From Amorphus orientalis (GTDB lineage: Bacteria > Pseudomonadota > Alphaproteobacteria > Rhizobiales > Amorphaceae): a stretch of DNA of 64,000 nucleotides. Location of the stretch: NCBI RefSeq assembly GCF_030814015.1, contig NZ_JAUSUL010000001.1, forward strand, positions 124,001-188,000. The letters run 5' to 3'. Every line of letters begins with the position of its first letter. Position 1 is the stretch's first letter. The translations under genes were made by a program, and so were the position numbers. Of the stretch, positions 18,236 to 26,952 are shown one piece after another. The notes under the pieces are model-generated. The model ran no database searches. It had not been told where the DNA came from and worked only from the letters and a program-made list of their open reading frames with translations.

Positions 18236-18736
18236 CTAGTGAATGCGCGGGATATCGCCGCGCGCGAGAATTTCCTGGATGGCGCCGGGCGCGACCGGGT
18301 GCAGGGCCTGGCCGAGTTCCATCAGCGTGTCGGCGTAGCGGTCGGCGGCCGCGCCGATCTCGACACGCCGCGCACAGCCGGACAGCGCCTCGATACAGCA
18401 TCCGCACAGATCGACGTCGCCGTGCTGGGCTGCGGCGATCAGTCCGACGGCAAGACACTCCTCCCGGCACAGCCGGTCGGCACCGGTCGGAAAGATGCGC
18501 AGGGGACAGTCGGCACACCCGCGCAGGGTGCGCACGAACGCGGACAGATCGGCGACGGCCCGGCGGCCGTCGACCATCCCAAGCTCGCTCGTGTAGAAGG
18601 ACCAGGTGTGCTCCCACGGCTCGATGGAGCCGGTCTGGTATCCGGCCATCCAGTTGCGGTAGCCTTCGATCACCAGCCGCTCCGGCCGCCGATCCATGAA
18701 GCTGCCATCCGACACGTGGGACGCCTGTCGGCCCAT
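18236..18736 (-). CDS. Cysteine-rich protein of unknown function leading the iron operon
   Basis: 166-residue soluble protein that I do not recognise. Eight cysteines fall within 48 residues, as C74-x2-C77, C90-x3-C94, C111-x-C113-C114 and C121. This pattern suits one or two Fe-S or zinc sites. There is no signal peptide or membrane segment, so it is cytoplasmic, unlike its operon partners. The Trp/Tyr-rich N-terminal half (EGYRNWMAGYQTG, EPWEHTWSFYTSELG) looks conserved. ATG 18736 is preferred over the longer frame because GAGGCGGG precedes it and the upstream extension is Arg-rich low-quality sequence. A possible Irr-type box lies upstream. Confidence 0.7.
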   Translation of the reverse strand: MGRQASHVSDGSFMDRRPERLVIEGYRNWMAGYQTGSIEPWEHTWSFYTSELGMVDGRRAVADLSAFVRTLRGCADCPLRIFPTGADRLCREECLAVGLIAAAQHGDVDLCGCCIEALSGCARRVEIGAAADRYADTLMELGQALHPVAPGAIQEILARGDIPRIH

Positions 18737-19240
18737 ACTCAACCCGCCTCTGCGAACGCCTGCCGGTCGTTCTCGTCTGCCCCTCGGCCATCCGGCCGAT
18801 CTCAGGGCAATCAGGTCCGGCCCGCCCCGGAAGCGCATCGCTACGACCGGGTCGGACTGCCTGCCGATCGAAGATAAAAACGATTCTAATCTTCAAATTC
18901 TCAGCGTTTGATGGATAATTGGAATCGAATTGGGCCTCAACCCTTATCTTTTTGAAAAACTTCAGACGCGAAGTTGAATAATTCCAATATAAATGCTGAA
19001 GTACTTCTTATAGACGCGGTCGCTCGGCCGATCACGGTCGGTGGGACAGGGCGGGGCTTGCCTTGACAGGCCGGCGGGGACGGGGCCAATCCGTGCCCCC
19101 GAATTCGGACCAGACGGCATCGGATCGGGGCCAGGCCACTCAGGCGGAAATCAGATGGCCCGGTATCGCGATGCGGCCAGCGGGGCTATAACGGCATCAC
19201 CGATGGCGACGAAACGCCGCCAGCGAAAAGGAGGGAACGA
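18737..19240. promoter_or_regulatory. AT-rich divergent control region between the iron operon and livK
   Basis: 504 bases without a gene. The part 18870-19010 is strikingly AT-rich for this genome and should hold the iron operon's promoter. At 18875-18889 the reverse strand reads TTAGAA-TCG-TTTTTA, which matches one arm of the Irr iron-control element (TTTAGAA..TTCTAAA) fully and the other partly. No clear RirA box (TGA-N9-TCA) was seen. On the forward strand a TTGACA at 19063-19068 could be the -35 of livK, but no good -10 follows. Confidence 0.4.
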
Positions 19241-20413
19241 ATGATTTCGAAACGGTTTCTGACAAAAGCCGGCGTGGTCGCGGCCACCCTTGTGATTTCG
19301 GGCGCCGCTTTCGCGCAGGACACGGTGAAGGTCGGGCTGATCCTGCCGATGACCGGACCGTTCGCATCGACCGGCCGACAGGTCTCCACCGCCGCGGAAG
19401 CGTACATGGACGTTCACGGCAGCGAGGTCGCCGGCAAGGAAATCGAACTCATCATCGAGGACGACGGCGGCGTTCCGGACCAGACCAAGCGCATCGCCCA
19501 GGAACTGGTGGTCAACGAGGACGTCGACATCCTGGCCGGGTTCGGCCTGACGCCGCTGGCCTTCGCGACGGCCCCGATCGCCAGCCAGGCCAAGGTGCCG
19601 ATGGTGGTGATGTCGGCGGGTACGTCGTCGATCACGGAGAAGTCCCCGTACATCGCCCGCACCTCGTTCACGCTGGCCCAGTCCACGGTTCCGCTCGCGA
19701 AATGGGCTGCGGAGAACGACATCAAGTCGGTCGTCACCGTCGTCGCCGACTACGCACCGGGCATCGACAGCGAGAACTCGTTCTCCAAGGAGTTCGAGAG
19801 CCACGGCGGCGAGATCGTCGAGAAGATCCGCGTGCCGGTCGCCAATCCGGACTTCGCCCCGTTCCTGCAGCGGGTGCGCGACCTGGAGCCGGACGCGGTG
19901 TTCGTGTTCGTGCCGTCGGGCGTGGGCTCTGCCTTCATGAAGCAGTTCCGCGATCGCGGGCTCGACGAAGCCGGCATCCAGCTGATCGGTACCGGTGACG
20001 TCACCGACGACGACATCCTCAACGACATGGGCGACGTGGCCAAGGGCGTGATCACCACGCACATCTACTCCGCCGCCCACGAGTCGGAGCTGAACGACAC
20101 CTTCAAGGAAGCGTTCCGCGCGGCCGGCGGCGAGCGGCCGAACTTCATGGCCGTCGGCGGCTGGGACGGCATGGCGCTGATCTATCAGGCGCTGGAGAAG
20201 ACCGGCGGCGACACCGACGGCGATGCCCTCATCGAGGCGATGAAGGGCCTGGCCTGGGAGAGCCCCCGCGGCCCGATCTCCATCGACCCGGAGACCCGCG
20301 ACATCATCCAGGACATCTACTATCGCGAGGTCAAGGACGTCGACGGCGAGCTCTACAACGTCGAGTTCGGCAAGGAAGAGGCCGTGAAGGACCCGGTCAA
20401 GGCCGGCCAGTAA
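19241..20413 (+). CDS. Branched-chain amino-acid-type ABC transporter substrate-binding protein
   Basis: 390-residue periplasmic binding protein of the LivK/type-I fold. The signal peptide ends at AFAQD, and the mature start VKVGLILPMTGPFASTGRQ is characteristic. AAGGAGG sits seven bases before the ATG. The ligand cannot be read from sequence; relatives bind branched amino acids, amides, urea or aromatic acids. Because the cluster faces a Rieske O-demethylase operon, an aromatic acid is a reasonable guess. A long hairpin follows the stop. Confidence 0.88.
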   Translation: MISKRFLTKAGVVAATLVISGAAFAQDTVKVGLILPMTGPFASTGRQVSTAAEAYMDVHGSEVAGKEIELIIEDDGGVPDQTKRIAQELVVNEDVDILAGFGLTPLAFATAPIASQAKVPMVVMSAGTSSITEKSPYIARTSFTLAQSTVPLAKWAAENDIKSVVTVVADYAPGIDSENSFSKEFESHGGEIVEKIRVPVANPDFAPFLQRVRDLEPDAVFVFVPSGVGSAFMKQFRDRGLDEAGIQLIGTGDVTDDDILNDMGDVAKGVITTHIYSAAHESELNDTFKEAFRAAGGERPNFMAVGGWDGMALIYQALEKTGGDTDGDALIEAMKGLAWESPRGPISIDPETRDIIQDIYYREVKDVDGELYNVEFGKEEAVKDPVKAGQ

Positions 20414-20427
20414 CCCGCCCCGAAAAG

Positions 20428-20463
20428 GGATCTGCCGTCCGGCTCCGGCCGGGCGGCGGATCC
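20428..20463 (+). promoter_or_regulatory. Long hairpin between the binding-protein gene and the permease genes
   Basis: A 16-base stem (20428-20443 with 20448-20463) around a TCCG loop; 14 pairs are Watson-Crick and two are G-U. No T-run. It starts 15 bases after the stop and parallels the hairpin behind sitA, so in both transporters the binding-protein message probably outlasts the rest. Confidence 0.6.
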
Positions 20464-20546
20464 GCGTCGCGTGACCCGCGGCCCACGGAACGCCCGTTCG
20501 CCGGGCCGTTCGGCACCATCGGTTCCAGCCGGATCAAGATGTCTCG

Positions 20547-21407
20547 ATGCTGACCATTCTCTTCGACGGCATTGCCTACGGCATGCTCCTGTTCGTGCTC
20601 GCCTGCGGGCTGGCCGTCACCCTGGGCCTCATGAACTTCGTGAACCTCGCCCACGGCGCGTTCGCCATGGCCGGCGGCTACCTGACCGTCGTCCTGATGA
20701 ACAGCTACGGCGTGTCGTTCTTCCTCTGCCTGCCGTTCGCCTTCCTGTTTTCCGCCCTGATCGGGGTGGTCCTCGAACGGACGCTCTATCGCCACCTCTA
20801 CGACCGCAGCCACCTGGACCAGGTGCTGTTCTCCGTCGGTCTCATCTTCATGGCGATCTCGGCGGTCGACTTCTTCATGGGCGCCCGCCAGCAGATCGTC
20901 ACGCTGCCGGACATCCTGCGCGGACGGATCGAGATCTTCGGCGTGCCCGTCGGGGTCTACCGGCTGTTCATCATCTTCATGTGCGCCCTGATCATGGTCG
21001 GGCTGCAGTACGCGCTGGCCTATACGCGGTTCGGAAGCCGGCTGCGCGCCGCGGTCGATGACGGCCGCGTGGCACGGGGGCTGGGCATCAATGTCAGCAT
21101 CGTCTTCGCCGTCACCTTCGCCGTCGGCTCCGGCCTGGCCGGACTGGGCGGGGCGCTCGGCGCCGACATCCTGGGCCTCGATCCGACCTTTCCGCTGCGC
21201 TTCATGATCTACTTCCTGATCGTCGTCACCGTCGGTGGCACGTCGTCCATCACCGGTCCGTTCGTCGCCTCGCTGATCCTCGGGATCGCGGACGTGGCCG
21301 GGAAATACTACTTCCCCGCGCTCGGCTCGTTCGTGATTTACGCGGTGACCATCGGGCTGCTTCTGTGGCGGCCCTACGGTCTTGTCTCCAAGGAGGGCGC
21401 GCGATGA
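20547..21407 (+). CDS. livH: Branched-chain-type ABC transporter permease, LivH family
   Basis: 286-residue inner-membrane permease with about eight helices. The N-terminus (LTILFDGIAYGMLLFVLACGLAVTLGLMNFVNLAHGAFAMAGGYL) is the LivH signature. Near the C-terminus, GGTSSITGPFVASLILGIADV is the conserved loop. The ATG lies 133 bases after the binding-protein gene, past the hairpin. It overlaps livM by four bases. Confidence 0.92.
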   Translation: MLTILFDGIAYGMLLFVLACGLAVTLGLMNFVNLAHGAFAMAGGYLTVVLMNSYGVSFFLCLPFAFLFSALIGVVLERTLYRHLYDRSHLDQVLFSVGLIFMAISAVDFFMGARQQIVTLPDILRGRIEIFGVPVGVYRLFIIFMCALIMVGLQYALAYTRFGSRLRAAVDDGRVARGLGINVSIVFAVTFAVGSGLAGLGGALGADILGLDPTFPLRFMIYFLIVVTVGGTSSITGPFVASLILGIADVAGKYYFPALGSFVIYAVTIGLLLWRPYGLVSKEGAR

Positions 21408-22441
21408 GTGAGCCGACCGACAAGACCGCCCCGCCGGCGCCCTCCGATCCGGTTCGCCTGATCGCACGCAAGACCGCGTGGGGGCCGATGGAGATCATTT
21501 TCTGGCTGGCCGCGCTGGCCTCGGTCTTCTTCCTCCCGAAGAGCTATCTCCTGCTCAACGACATCGCCATCCTGGCGCTGTTCGCGCTCTCGCTCGACCT
21601 GCTGCTCGGCTATGCCGGCATCCTGTCGCTCGGCCACGCCGCCTTTTTCGGGCTCGGCGCCTATGCCGCCGGGCTGTTCTCCATCCACGTATCGGCGGAA
21701 CCGGTCACGGGCCTGCTGGTCGCCGGCGTCGCCGCCGGCATCCTCGGCTTCCTGTCGAGCTTCCTGGTGCTGCGCGGCAGCGATCTCACCCGGCTGATGA
21801 TCACCCTCGGCGTCGCCCTGATGCTGCTGGAGGCGGCCAACCAGTGGCGCTCTCTCACCGGCGGCGCGGACGGTCTGAGCGGCATGGTCATGGACCCGAT
21901 CCTGGGGATGTTCGCATTCGACCTGTGGGGCAAGACGGCCTACATCTATTCGCTGACCACCCTGTTCATCCTGTTCGTGATCGCCCGGCGCCTGGTCAAT
22001 GCGCCGTTCGGGCTCTCGCTCAAGGCCGTGAAGGGCAACTGGACCCGCGCCACCACCGTCGGCGTGGCCGGCAACCGGCGCCTCGTGGCGATCTACACCA
22101 TCGCCGCCGTCTATGCCGGGATCGCCGGCGGACTGCTCGCCCAGACGTCCCAGTTCGTCTCCCTCGACGTGCTGGCGTTCCAGCGCTCGGCGGACGGGCT
22201 GCTGGTGCTGGTGATCGGCGGCACGGGCTACCTCTATGGCGGACTGATCGGCGCGATCATCTTCAAGCTGATGCACGACACGATCGCTGCGCTGACCCCG
22301 CAATACTGGCTGTTCTGGCTCGGTCTCGTGCTGGTCGTGATCGTCATGGTGGGGCGGGACCGGATCTTCGCCGGTCCGCAGTTCGTGGTGGCCTGGATCG
22401 GTGCGCACCTCAAGGCGCTGACGGGGAGGGGCGAGCGATGA
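21404..22441 (+). CDS. livM: Branched-chain-type ABC transporter permease, LivM family
   Basis: 345-residue second permease. Family motifs include LALFALSLDLLLGYAGILSLGHAAFFGLGAYAAG and the C-terminal GGTGYLYGGLIGAIIFKLM. The start is ATG 21404, which overlaps the livH stop (ATGA) and has AAGGAGG twelve bases upstream; the longer frame is spurious. It overlaps livG by four bases in the same way. Confidence 0.93.
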   Translation: MSEPTDKTAPPAPSDPVRLIARKTAWGPMEIIFWLAALASVFFLPKSYLLLNDIAILALFALSLDLLLGYAGILSLGHAAFFGLGAYAAGLFSIHVSAEPVTGLLVAGVAAGILGFLSSFLVLRGSDLTRLMITLGVALMLLEAANQWRSLTGGADGLSGMVMDPILGMFAFDLWGKTAYIYSLTTLFILFVIARRLVNAPFGLSLKAVKGNWTRATTVGVAGNRRLVAIYTIAAVYAGIAGGLLAQTSQFVSLDVLAFQRSADGLLVLVIGGTGYLYGGLIGAIIFKLMHDTIAALTPQYWLFWLGLVLVVIVMVGRDRIFAGPQFVVAWIGAHLKALTGRGER

Positions 22442-23190
22442 CACCGATCCTGGAAACGGACTCGCTGGTCTGCCGCTTCGGCGGGCTGGTGGCCACCAAC
22501 GACGTCTCGCTGAAGCTGAACGAAGGCGCCCGCCACGCCCTGATCGGGCCCAACGGCGCGGGCAAGACCACCTTCATCAACCTTCTCACCGGCGCCCTGA
22601 AGCCCACCTCGGGGACCATCCGGCTGGAGGGCGTGGACGTGACCCGCGAGCCCGCGCACAAGCGGGCCGCGCGGGGCATGTCCCGGACGTTCCAGATCAA
22701 TCAGCTTTTTGCCGACCTGACGCCGCTGGAGACGGTCACCTTTGCGGTGCTGGAACGCCAGAACCACGGGATCGATCCGTTCCGGTCCGTTGCCGGCCAC
22801 CGCGCCGAGATCGACGAGGCCGCCTCTATTCTGGAGCGGTTCCGGCTCGGCGACGTGATGGACTGGAAGACGTCCGACCTGCCCTACGGCAAGCAGCGCC
22901 TCCTGGAGATTGCCGTGGCGATCGCGGCCAAGCCGAAGGTGCTGCTTCTTGACGAGCCGGCCGCCGGCGTGCCGGAGGAGGAGCGCCACGAGATCCTCGA
23001 CATGGTCAACGGCCTGCCGAAGAGCGTGGCCGTCCTTCTGATCGAGCACGACATGGATCTGGTGTTCTCGTTCGCCGAGCGGATTTCCGTGCTGGTCCAG
23101 GGGGCTCTCCTGGTCGAGGGCACGACCGAAGAGGTCGCCAACGACCCGGCGGTCCGCACCGCCTATCTCGGGGAGGATGCCGATGAGTGA
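22438..23190 (+). CDS. livG: Branched-chain-type ABC transporter ATPase, LivG family
   Basis: 250-residue ATPase. Walker A is GPNGAGKTT, Walker B is VLLLDEPAAGVP and the switch is IEHDMD. The usual LSGG signature is degenerate: the corresponding position reads LPYGKQRLLEIAVAIA, which is common among LivG-type subunits (LSYGQQR). Start ATG 22438 overlaps the livM stop. It overlaps livF by eight bases. Confidence 0.93.
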   Translation: MTPILETDSLVCRFGGLVATNDVSLKLNEGARHALIGPNGAGKTTFINLLTGALKPTSGTIRLEGVDVTREPAHKRAARGMSRTFQINQLFADLTPLETVTFAVLERQNHGIDPFRSVAGHRAEIDEAASILERFRLGDVMDWKTSDLPYGKQRLLEIAVAIAAKPKVLLLDEPAAGVPEEERHEILDMVNGLPKSVAVLLIEHDMDLVFSFAERISVLVQGALLVEGTTEEVANDPAVRTAYLGEDADE

Positions 23191-23908
23191 GCTTCTTCGC
23201 GTCGAAGAGCTGGTCGCCGGCTACGGGCCCGCGGTTGTGCTCACCGGGGTGTCGTTCAAGCTGGAGGAGGGGGAATCGCTTGCCCTTCTCGGCCGCAACG
23301 GCACCGGCAAGACGACCCTGATCAACAGCCTCGTCGGCGTGACCACCTACAAGTCGGGCCGGATCGTCTTCGACGGCAAGGACATCGCCCGCACGCCGGT
23401 GGAGTCCCGTGCCGCGCTCGGCCTCGGCTGGGTTCCCCAGGAGCGCAACATCTTCCGCTCGCTTTCGGTGGAAGAGAACCTGACCGCCACCGCGCGGCCC
23501 GGCACCTGGACGCTCGAGCGCGTCTACGAGCTGTTTCCGCGGCTCGCCGAGCGCAAGACCAACATGGGCAACCAGCTGTCGGGCGGCGAGCAGCAGATGC
23601 TCGCCGTCGCGCGCGCCCTGATGCTCAATCCCCGCCTGCTTCTGCTCGACGAGCCGCTGGAAGGTCTCGCCCCGATCATCGTCGACGAGCTGATGGGCGT
23701 GCTCCACCGGGTGGTCAGCGAAGAGGGGCTGTCGGCCATCATCGTGGAACAGAAGGCGCGCAAGATCCTGAACGAGACCGACAAGGCCATCATTCTGGAT
23801 CGCGGATCGGTCATTCACGAGAGCGCCAGCCGCGACCTGCTCGCCGACGATGCGATGCTTTCCTCGCATCTCGGCGTTGCCCAGGGAGCGGCGCGGCCTG
23901 GCGCGTGA
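23183..23908 (+). CDS. livF: Branched-chain-type ABC transporter ATPase, LivF family
   Basis: 241-residue second ATPase. Walker A is GRNGTGKTT, the signature is LSGGEQQMLAVARALM and Walker B is LLLLDEPLEGLAP, all typical of LivF. Two ATGs lie close together; 23183 is chosen over 23177 because GGGAGG ends six bases before it. The stop lies 21 bases from the convergent vanB-like stop. Confidence 0.93.
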   Translation: MSELLRVEELVAGYGPAVVLTGVSFKLEEGESLALLGRNGTGKTTLINSLVGVTTYKSGRIVFDGKDIARTPVESRAALGLGWVPQERNIFRSLSVEENLTATARPGTWTLERVYELFPRLAERKTNMGNQLSGGEQQMLAVARALMLNPRLLLLDEPLEGLAPIIVDELMGVLHRVVSEEGLSAIIVEQKARKILNETDKAIILDRGSVIHESASRDLLADDAMLSSHLGVAQGAARPGA

Positions 23909-23929
23909 TCGTGTCGGCTGCCGCAGCTA

Positions 23930-24898
23930 TTAGCCCCGGTAGCCGATGTCGATGACGGCTTCGCCCTCGGCCAGCCGAGAGACGCAGGCGCACATGGCGG
24001 TGTTCGCCTGCTTCTCCTCCTCGGAGAAAAACACGTCGCGATGGTCGATCCGACCGTTGAGGTCGACGATCCCCACCGAGCACAGGCCGCACTCGCCGCG
24101 CCGGCAATCGGAGATCATCTCCACGCCGGCGGCGTCGAGCGCATCGAGCAGCGACTGGTCCGGGCGCACGCCGACGGTGATGTCCATGTTCAGGATCCGG
24201 ACCTGGAACGGGCGCTCCGGCTCGGCCCCTGAATCGCCGAACACCTCGTAGCGCAGCCGGCTCGACGGTCGGCCGCGATCGGCCCACAGCGCCTTCGCTT
24301 CCTGCAGCATCGGCAACGGCCCGCAGATATAGAGTTCGCCGTCCGCAGCGAGCTCGTCGATGGCCGACGCGAGATCGATCCGCCCGCCGTCCTCGGCCAC
24401 GAAGATCTCGGCCCGCGCTCCCAGGGACGCCTTCACATCGCGGTCGAAAGCCAGCTGATCGCGGCGATGGACGCCGTAGAGAAGCCGGACCCTGGCATCG
24501 CGCTCGGCGAGCGCTTCCGCCATGCCCAGGATCGGCGTGATGCCGATACCCCCGGCGACGAGAAGATAATCCCGGGTCTGCCATGACAGTTCGAACCGGT
24601 TCTCCGGCAGGCTCAGGCGGACCTCGTCGCCCTCGGCGAGGCGCCACATGTAGCGGGAGCCGCCGCGGCTGGCTTCGTGGCGCTTGACCGCGATCCGGAT
24701 CCGACCGGCCGGCGCCGGGAGACAGCTGTAGCTGCGCTCGGCCCGCCCGTGGTCGAGGGCGACGGAGACCGTCACGTGGGAGCCCGGCTGGAAGGCCGGC
24801 ACGCCACCGGCCACGTCGAACTCGATCTGGCGGATATCCGCCGCGATGGTTTCGGCACGGACGACCTTCGCGTCGCGCCAGTCCAGACGACCCTTCAT
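23930..24898 (-). CDS. vanB: VanB-type oxidoreductase of a Rieske O-demethylase
   Basis: Passes electrons from NAD(P)H to the VanA-type oxygenase. Order of domains over 322 residues: FMN-binding barrel (ERSYSCLPAP), NAD-binding domain (LLVAGGIGITPILGMAEAL) and a C-terminal plant-type [2Fe-2S] domain with CRRGECGLC and a distal Cys in ANTAMCACVSR. This is the phthalate-dioxygenase-reductase layout. Start ATG 24898 has GGAGG eight bases upstream; ATG 24904 is too close to it. It is last in the vanA-vanR-vanB operon. The true methoxy or methyl substrate is not certain. Confidence 0.87.
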   Translation of the reverse strand: MKGRLDWRDAKVVRAETIAADIRQIEFDVAGGVPAFQPGSHVTVSVALDHGRAERSYSCLPAPAGRIRIAVKRHEASRGGSRYMWRLAEGDEVRLSLPENRFELSWQTRDYLLVAGGIGITPILGMAEALAERDARVRLLYGVHRRDQLAFDRDVKASLGARAEIFVAEDGGRIDLASAIDELAADGELYICGPLPMLQEAKALWADRGRPSSRLRYEVFGDSGAEPERPFQVRILNMDITVGVRPDQSLLDALDAAGVEMISDCRRGECGLCSVGIVDLNGRIDHRDVFFSEEEKQANTAMCACVSRLAEGEAVIDIGYRG

Positions 24899-24978
24899 GG
24901 TCATGTCCTCCGGTGGAGCCCGGTCCGCCCGATCCGGATCGACCGCACGGACGGGCTCGCGCTGTTGGTCCGCTGTCC

Positions 24979-25722
24979 CTACCCGGTGACCAGGAAAAGG
25001 CCCGGCACCTTGCGGATCAGCTTCTTGTTTTCGATGACGTAGTCGAGATTCTGCCGGGCCAGCCGCGCATGCTCCCGGGCGAGCGCTTCGGCACGGCCGC
25101 CCTGGCGCATCTCGATCGCATTCAGGATCGCCCGGTGCTGGGACTGGGCGATAATGAGCGAGACCTGACACTGGGGAATTTCGGCCTGGACCTCGAGGAA
25201 CGCGCTCGGGTCGGAAAACGGCAGGCTGGTGACCCGATCGATCTCGCGGCGGATCATGTCGCTGCCGCACAACGACTTGAGCGCCTCGTGGAATTCCTGA
25301 TTGCGGGCGATGTAGGCGGGAAAATCGATCTCCGCGGCGGGCTTGCCGACGATTCGGTCAAGCTCGTCCATGAGCCCGTTGAGGGAGGCCAGGCGCGACG
25401 GCACCACGCCGCGTTCCGCGGCTAGCCGCGCGGCGGTTCCTTCCAGCACGCCGCGCAGCTCGATGGCATCTCCGATATCGGCTTCCGAGAACGAGCGGAC
25501 CGCATAGCCGCCGGAGGGGATCATTTCGAGAATGCCCTCCTGCTCCAGACGCGCAAGGGCCGCCCGCACCGGTGTGCGCGAGAGGCCGAGACGCTCGGAG
25601 ATCGTGATTTCCGAGAGCCGTTCCCCGGGCATCACCTCTCCCGAGAACACCAGTTCGCGGATGCCGAGCACCGCCTTCACCGACTGGGTGACGTTGCGCT
25701 CGGGAAGTGACTTCGGGGTCAT
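24979..25722 (-). CDS. vanR: GntR-family (FCD) transcriptional regulator, VanR-like
   Basis: 247 residues. A winged helix-turn-helix occupies about residues 15-80 (GEVMPGERLSEITISERLGLSRTPVRAALARLEQEG), followed by an all-helical FCD ligand domain with the metal-site pattern around RNQEFHEAL and the late His in SQHRAIL. Regulators of this type repress vanAB and respond to the aromatic substrate. It is placed between the oxygenase and reductase genes, three bases after the vanA stop. A TGTATACA operator candidate lies upstream of vanA. Confidence 0.85.
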   Translation of the reverse strand: MTPKSLPERNVTQSVKAVLGIRELVFSGEVMPGERLSEITISERLGLSRTPVRAALARLEQEGILEMIPSGGYAVRSFSEADIGDAIELRGVLEGTAARLAAERGVVPSRLASLNGLMDELDRIVGKPAAEIDFPAYIARNQEFHEALKSLCGSDMIRREIDRVTSLPFSDPSAFLEVQAEIPQCQVSLIIAQSQHRAILNAIEMRQGGRAEALAREHARLARQNLDYVIENKKLIRKVPGLFLVTG

Positions 25723-25725
25723 GGC

Positions 25726-26772
25726 CTACTCCGCTGCGACCGCCAATTCGGTCTCCTGTGCGATCATCCGGTCGATCAACCTGCGGGCCCACATCGATCC
25801 GGCATCGATGTTGAGATTGTAAAAGACGTGGTCGGGATTGTCCTCGATCGCCTTCTGCTGGGCCTCGAGGATCAGCTCGTCTTCCCGGAAGATCGTCGCC
25901 ACGCCTTCGCGGAGTTCGTGGGTGCGCGCCTGGTTCGTGAGGTCGTAGTTGCGCGCGAACGCCCAGAAATAGAGGCAGGTCGATTCCGTTTCAGGCGTGA
26001 TGGTGTTGAGCACGAACCCGTTCACACCCTGGGACCGATCGCCTTCGGGCGCGCCGGTTCCTGTCGGGGCGACGCCGACGTCGATCGCGATGGTGGCGGG
26101 CGCCTCGAAATTGATGATCTGCCAGCGATCGACGTTGCCGGGCTTGCCGAGCTGGGCGCGCCAGAACGGCGGCGGATCGATGTCGGTCATCCAGCGGGTG
26201 ACCGTCGCGGTCCGGTCGGTGTGGGTGGTCTGGAAGGGGGACTCCGCGACCGCCTTGTTGCCGATCGAGGATCCGTGGACATAGGTCTCGTGGGTGAGAT
26301 CCATCAGATTGTCCAGCACCAGCCGGTAGTTGCAGGCGACCCTGATGAGCTTGCCGTCGGCCGCCCAGGCGGGATCGTTGTTCCAGTGCAGATCGGGGAT
26401 CAGGGCCGGATCGGCCAGCGCCGGATCGCCGGGCCAGATCCAGGCGAAGCGGTGCCGCTCGACGACGGGGTAGCGGCGCACACAGGCGGACGGATTGATC
26501 GTCTCCTGCGACGGCATGTATACACATCGCCCGGTATCGTCGAATTCGAGGCCGTGATAGCCGCACACGACGGTGTCGCCCTCGAGGCGGCCCATCGACA
26601 GGGGAAGCAGCCGGTGCCAGCAGGCGTCCGCCAGGGCGGCGATCTCGCCGCCCTGCTTGCGGTAGAGCACCACCGGCTGTCCGCAGATCGTTCGAGGCAG
26701 AAGCGCGCGCTTCACCTCGACGTCCCAGGCGGCCGCGTACCAGGCATTCAAAGGAAAACTACGCCCTGTCAT
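25726..26772 (-). CDS. vanA: VanA-type Rieske oxygenase (vanillate O-demethylase-like)
   Basis: Catalytic subunit that removes a methyl group oxidatively, releasing formaldehyde. The N-terminal Rieske centre is C-x-H (CWHRLLPLSMG) with C-x2-H (VVCGYHGLEF). The mononuclear iron site is visible in LVLDNLMDLTHETYVHGSSIG (two His and an Asp), and ITPETESTCLYFWAFARNY is a VanA signature. The protein aligns well from memory with Pseudomonas VanA, at 348 residues. It lacks the second conserved His of the VanA Rieske CPHRGAPLS variation only in neighbouring residues; the ligands are intact. GGGAGG precedes ATG 26772. Confidence 0.86.
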   Translation of the reverse strand: MTGRSFPLNAWYAAAWDVEVKRALLPRTICGQPVVLYRKQGGEIAALADACWHRLLPLSMGRLEGDTVVCGYHGLEFDDTGRCVYMPSQETINPSACVRRYPVVERHRFAWIWPGDPALADPALIPDLHWNNDPAWAADGKLIRVACNYRLVLDNLMDLTHETYVHGSSIGNKAVAESPFQTTHTDRTATVTRWMTDIDPPPFWRAQLGKPGNVDRWQIINFEAPATIAIDVGVAPTGTGAPEGDRSQGVNGFVLNTITPETESTCLYFWAFARNYDLTNQARTHELREGVATIFREDELILEAQQKAIEDNPDHVFYNLNIDAGSMWARRLIDRMIAQETELAVAAE

Positions 26773-26808
26773 CGGTTCCTCCCAGACGAGCGTTTATCGT
26801 ATCCTTAT

Positions 26809-26816
26809 TGTATACA
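26809..26816. promoter_or_regulatory. GntR/FCD-type operator candidate between vanA and the MetE-like gene
   Basis: TGTATACA is a perfect eight-base palindrome inside TTGTATACAG, the core that many FCD-type GntR regulators bind. It sits 37 bases upstream of vanA and about 137 bases upstream of the divergent MetE-like gene. On the forward strand TTGACC (26819-26824) and GATAAC (26842-26847) form a possible promoter right next to it, so one repressor could control both directions. Confidence 0.5.
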
Positions 26817-26952
26817 GGTTGACCTCACAAACCGCAAGGTCGATAACCCTTGCGTTCATGACGGCCGAGTGGCCGCACCCTGCGCCGAACGTCTTCCTGT
26901 TCGTGCGCAGGTCAGTTCCTCAGGAATTCAATCCTCAAGGGAGGCCTTTTTC

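Noticed and set aside
18236-18838. Longer 200-residue form of the cysteine-rich protein
   Set aside because: The added N-terminus is Arg/Gly-rich with no ribosome-binding site, while ATG 18736 has one.
18911-19010. RirA iron box in the AT-rich region
   Set aside because: I looked for TGA-N9-TCA and found only shorter spacings such as TGA-N6-TCA.
26849-26952. Cobalamin or SAM riboswitch before the MetE-like gene
   Set aside because: The leader is only about 100 bases and shows no B12 box or SAM-type core helices.
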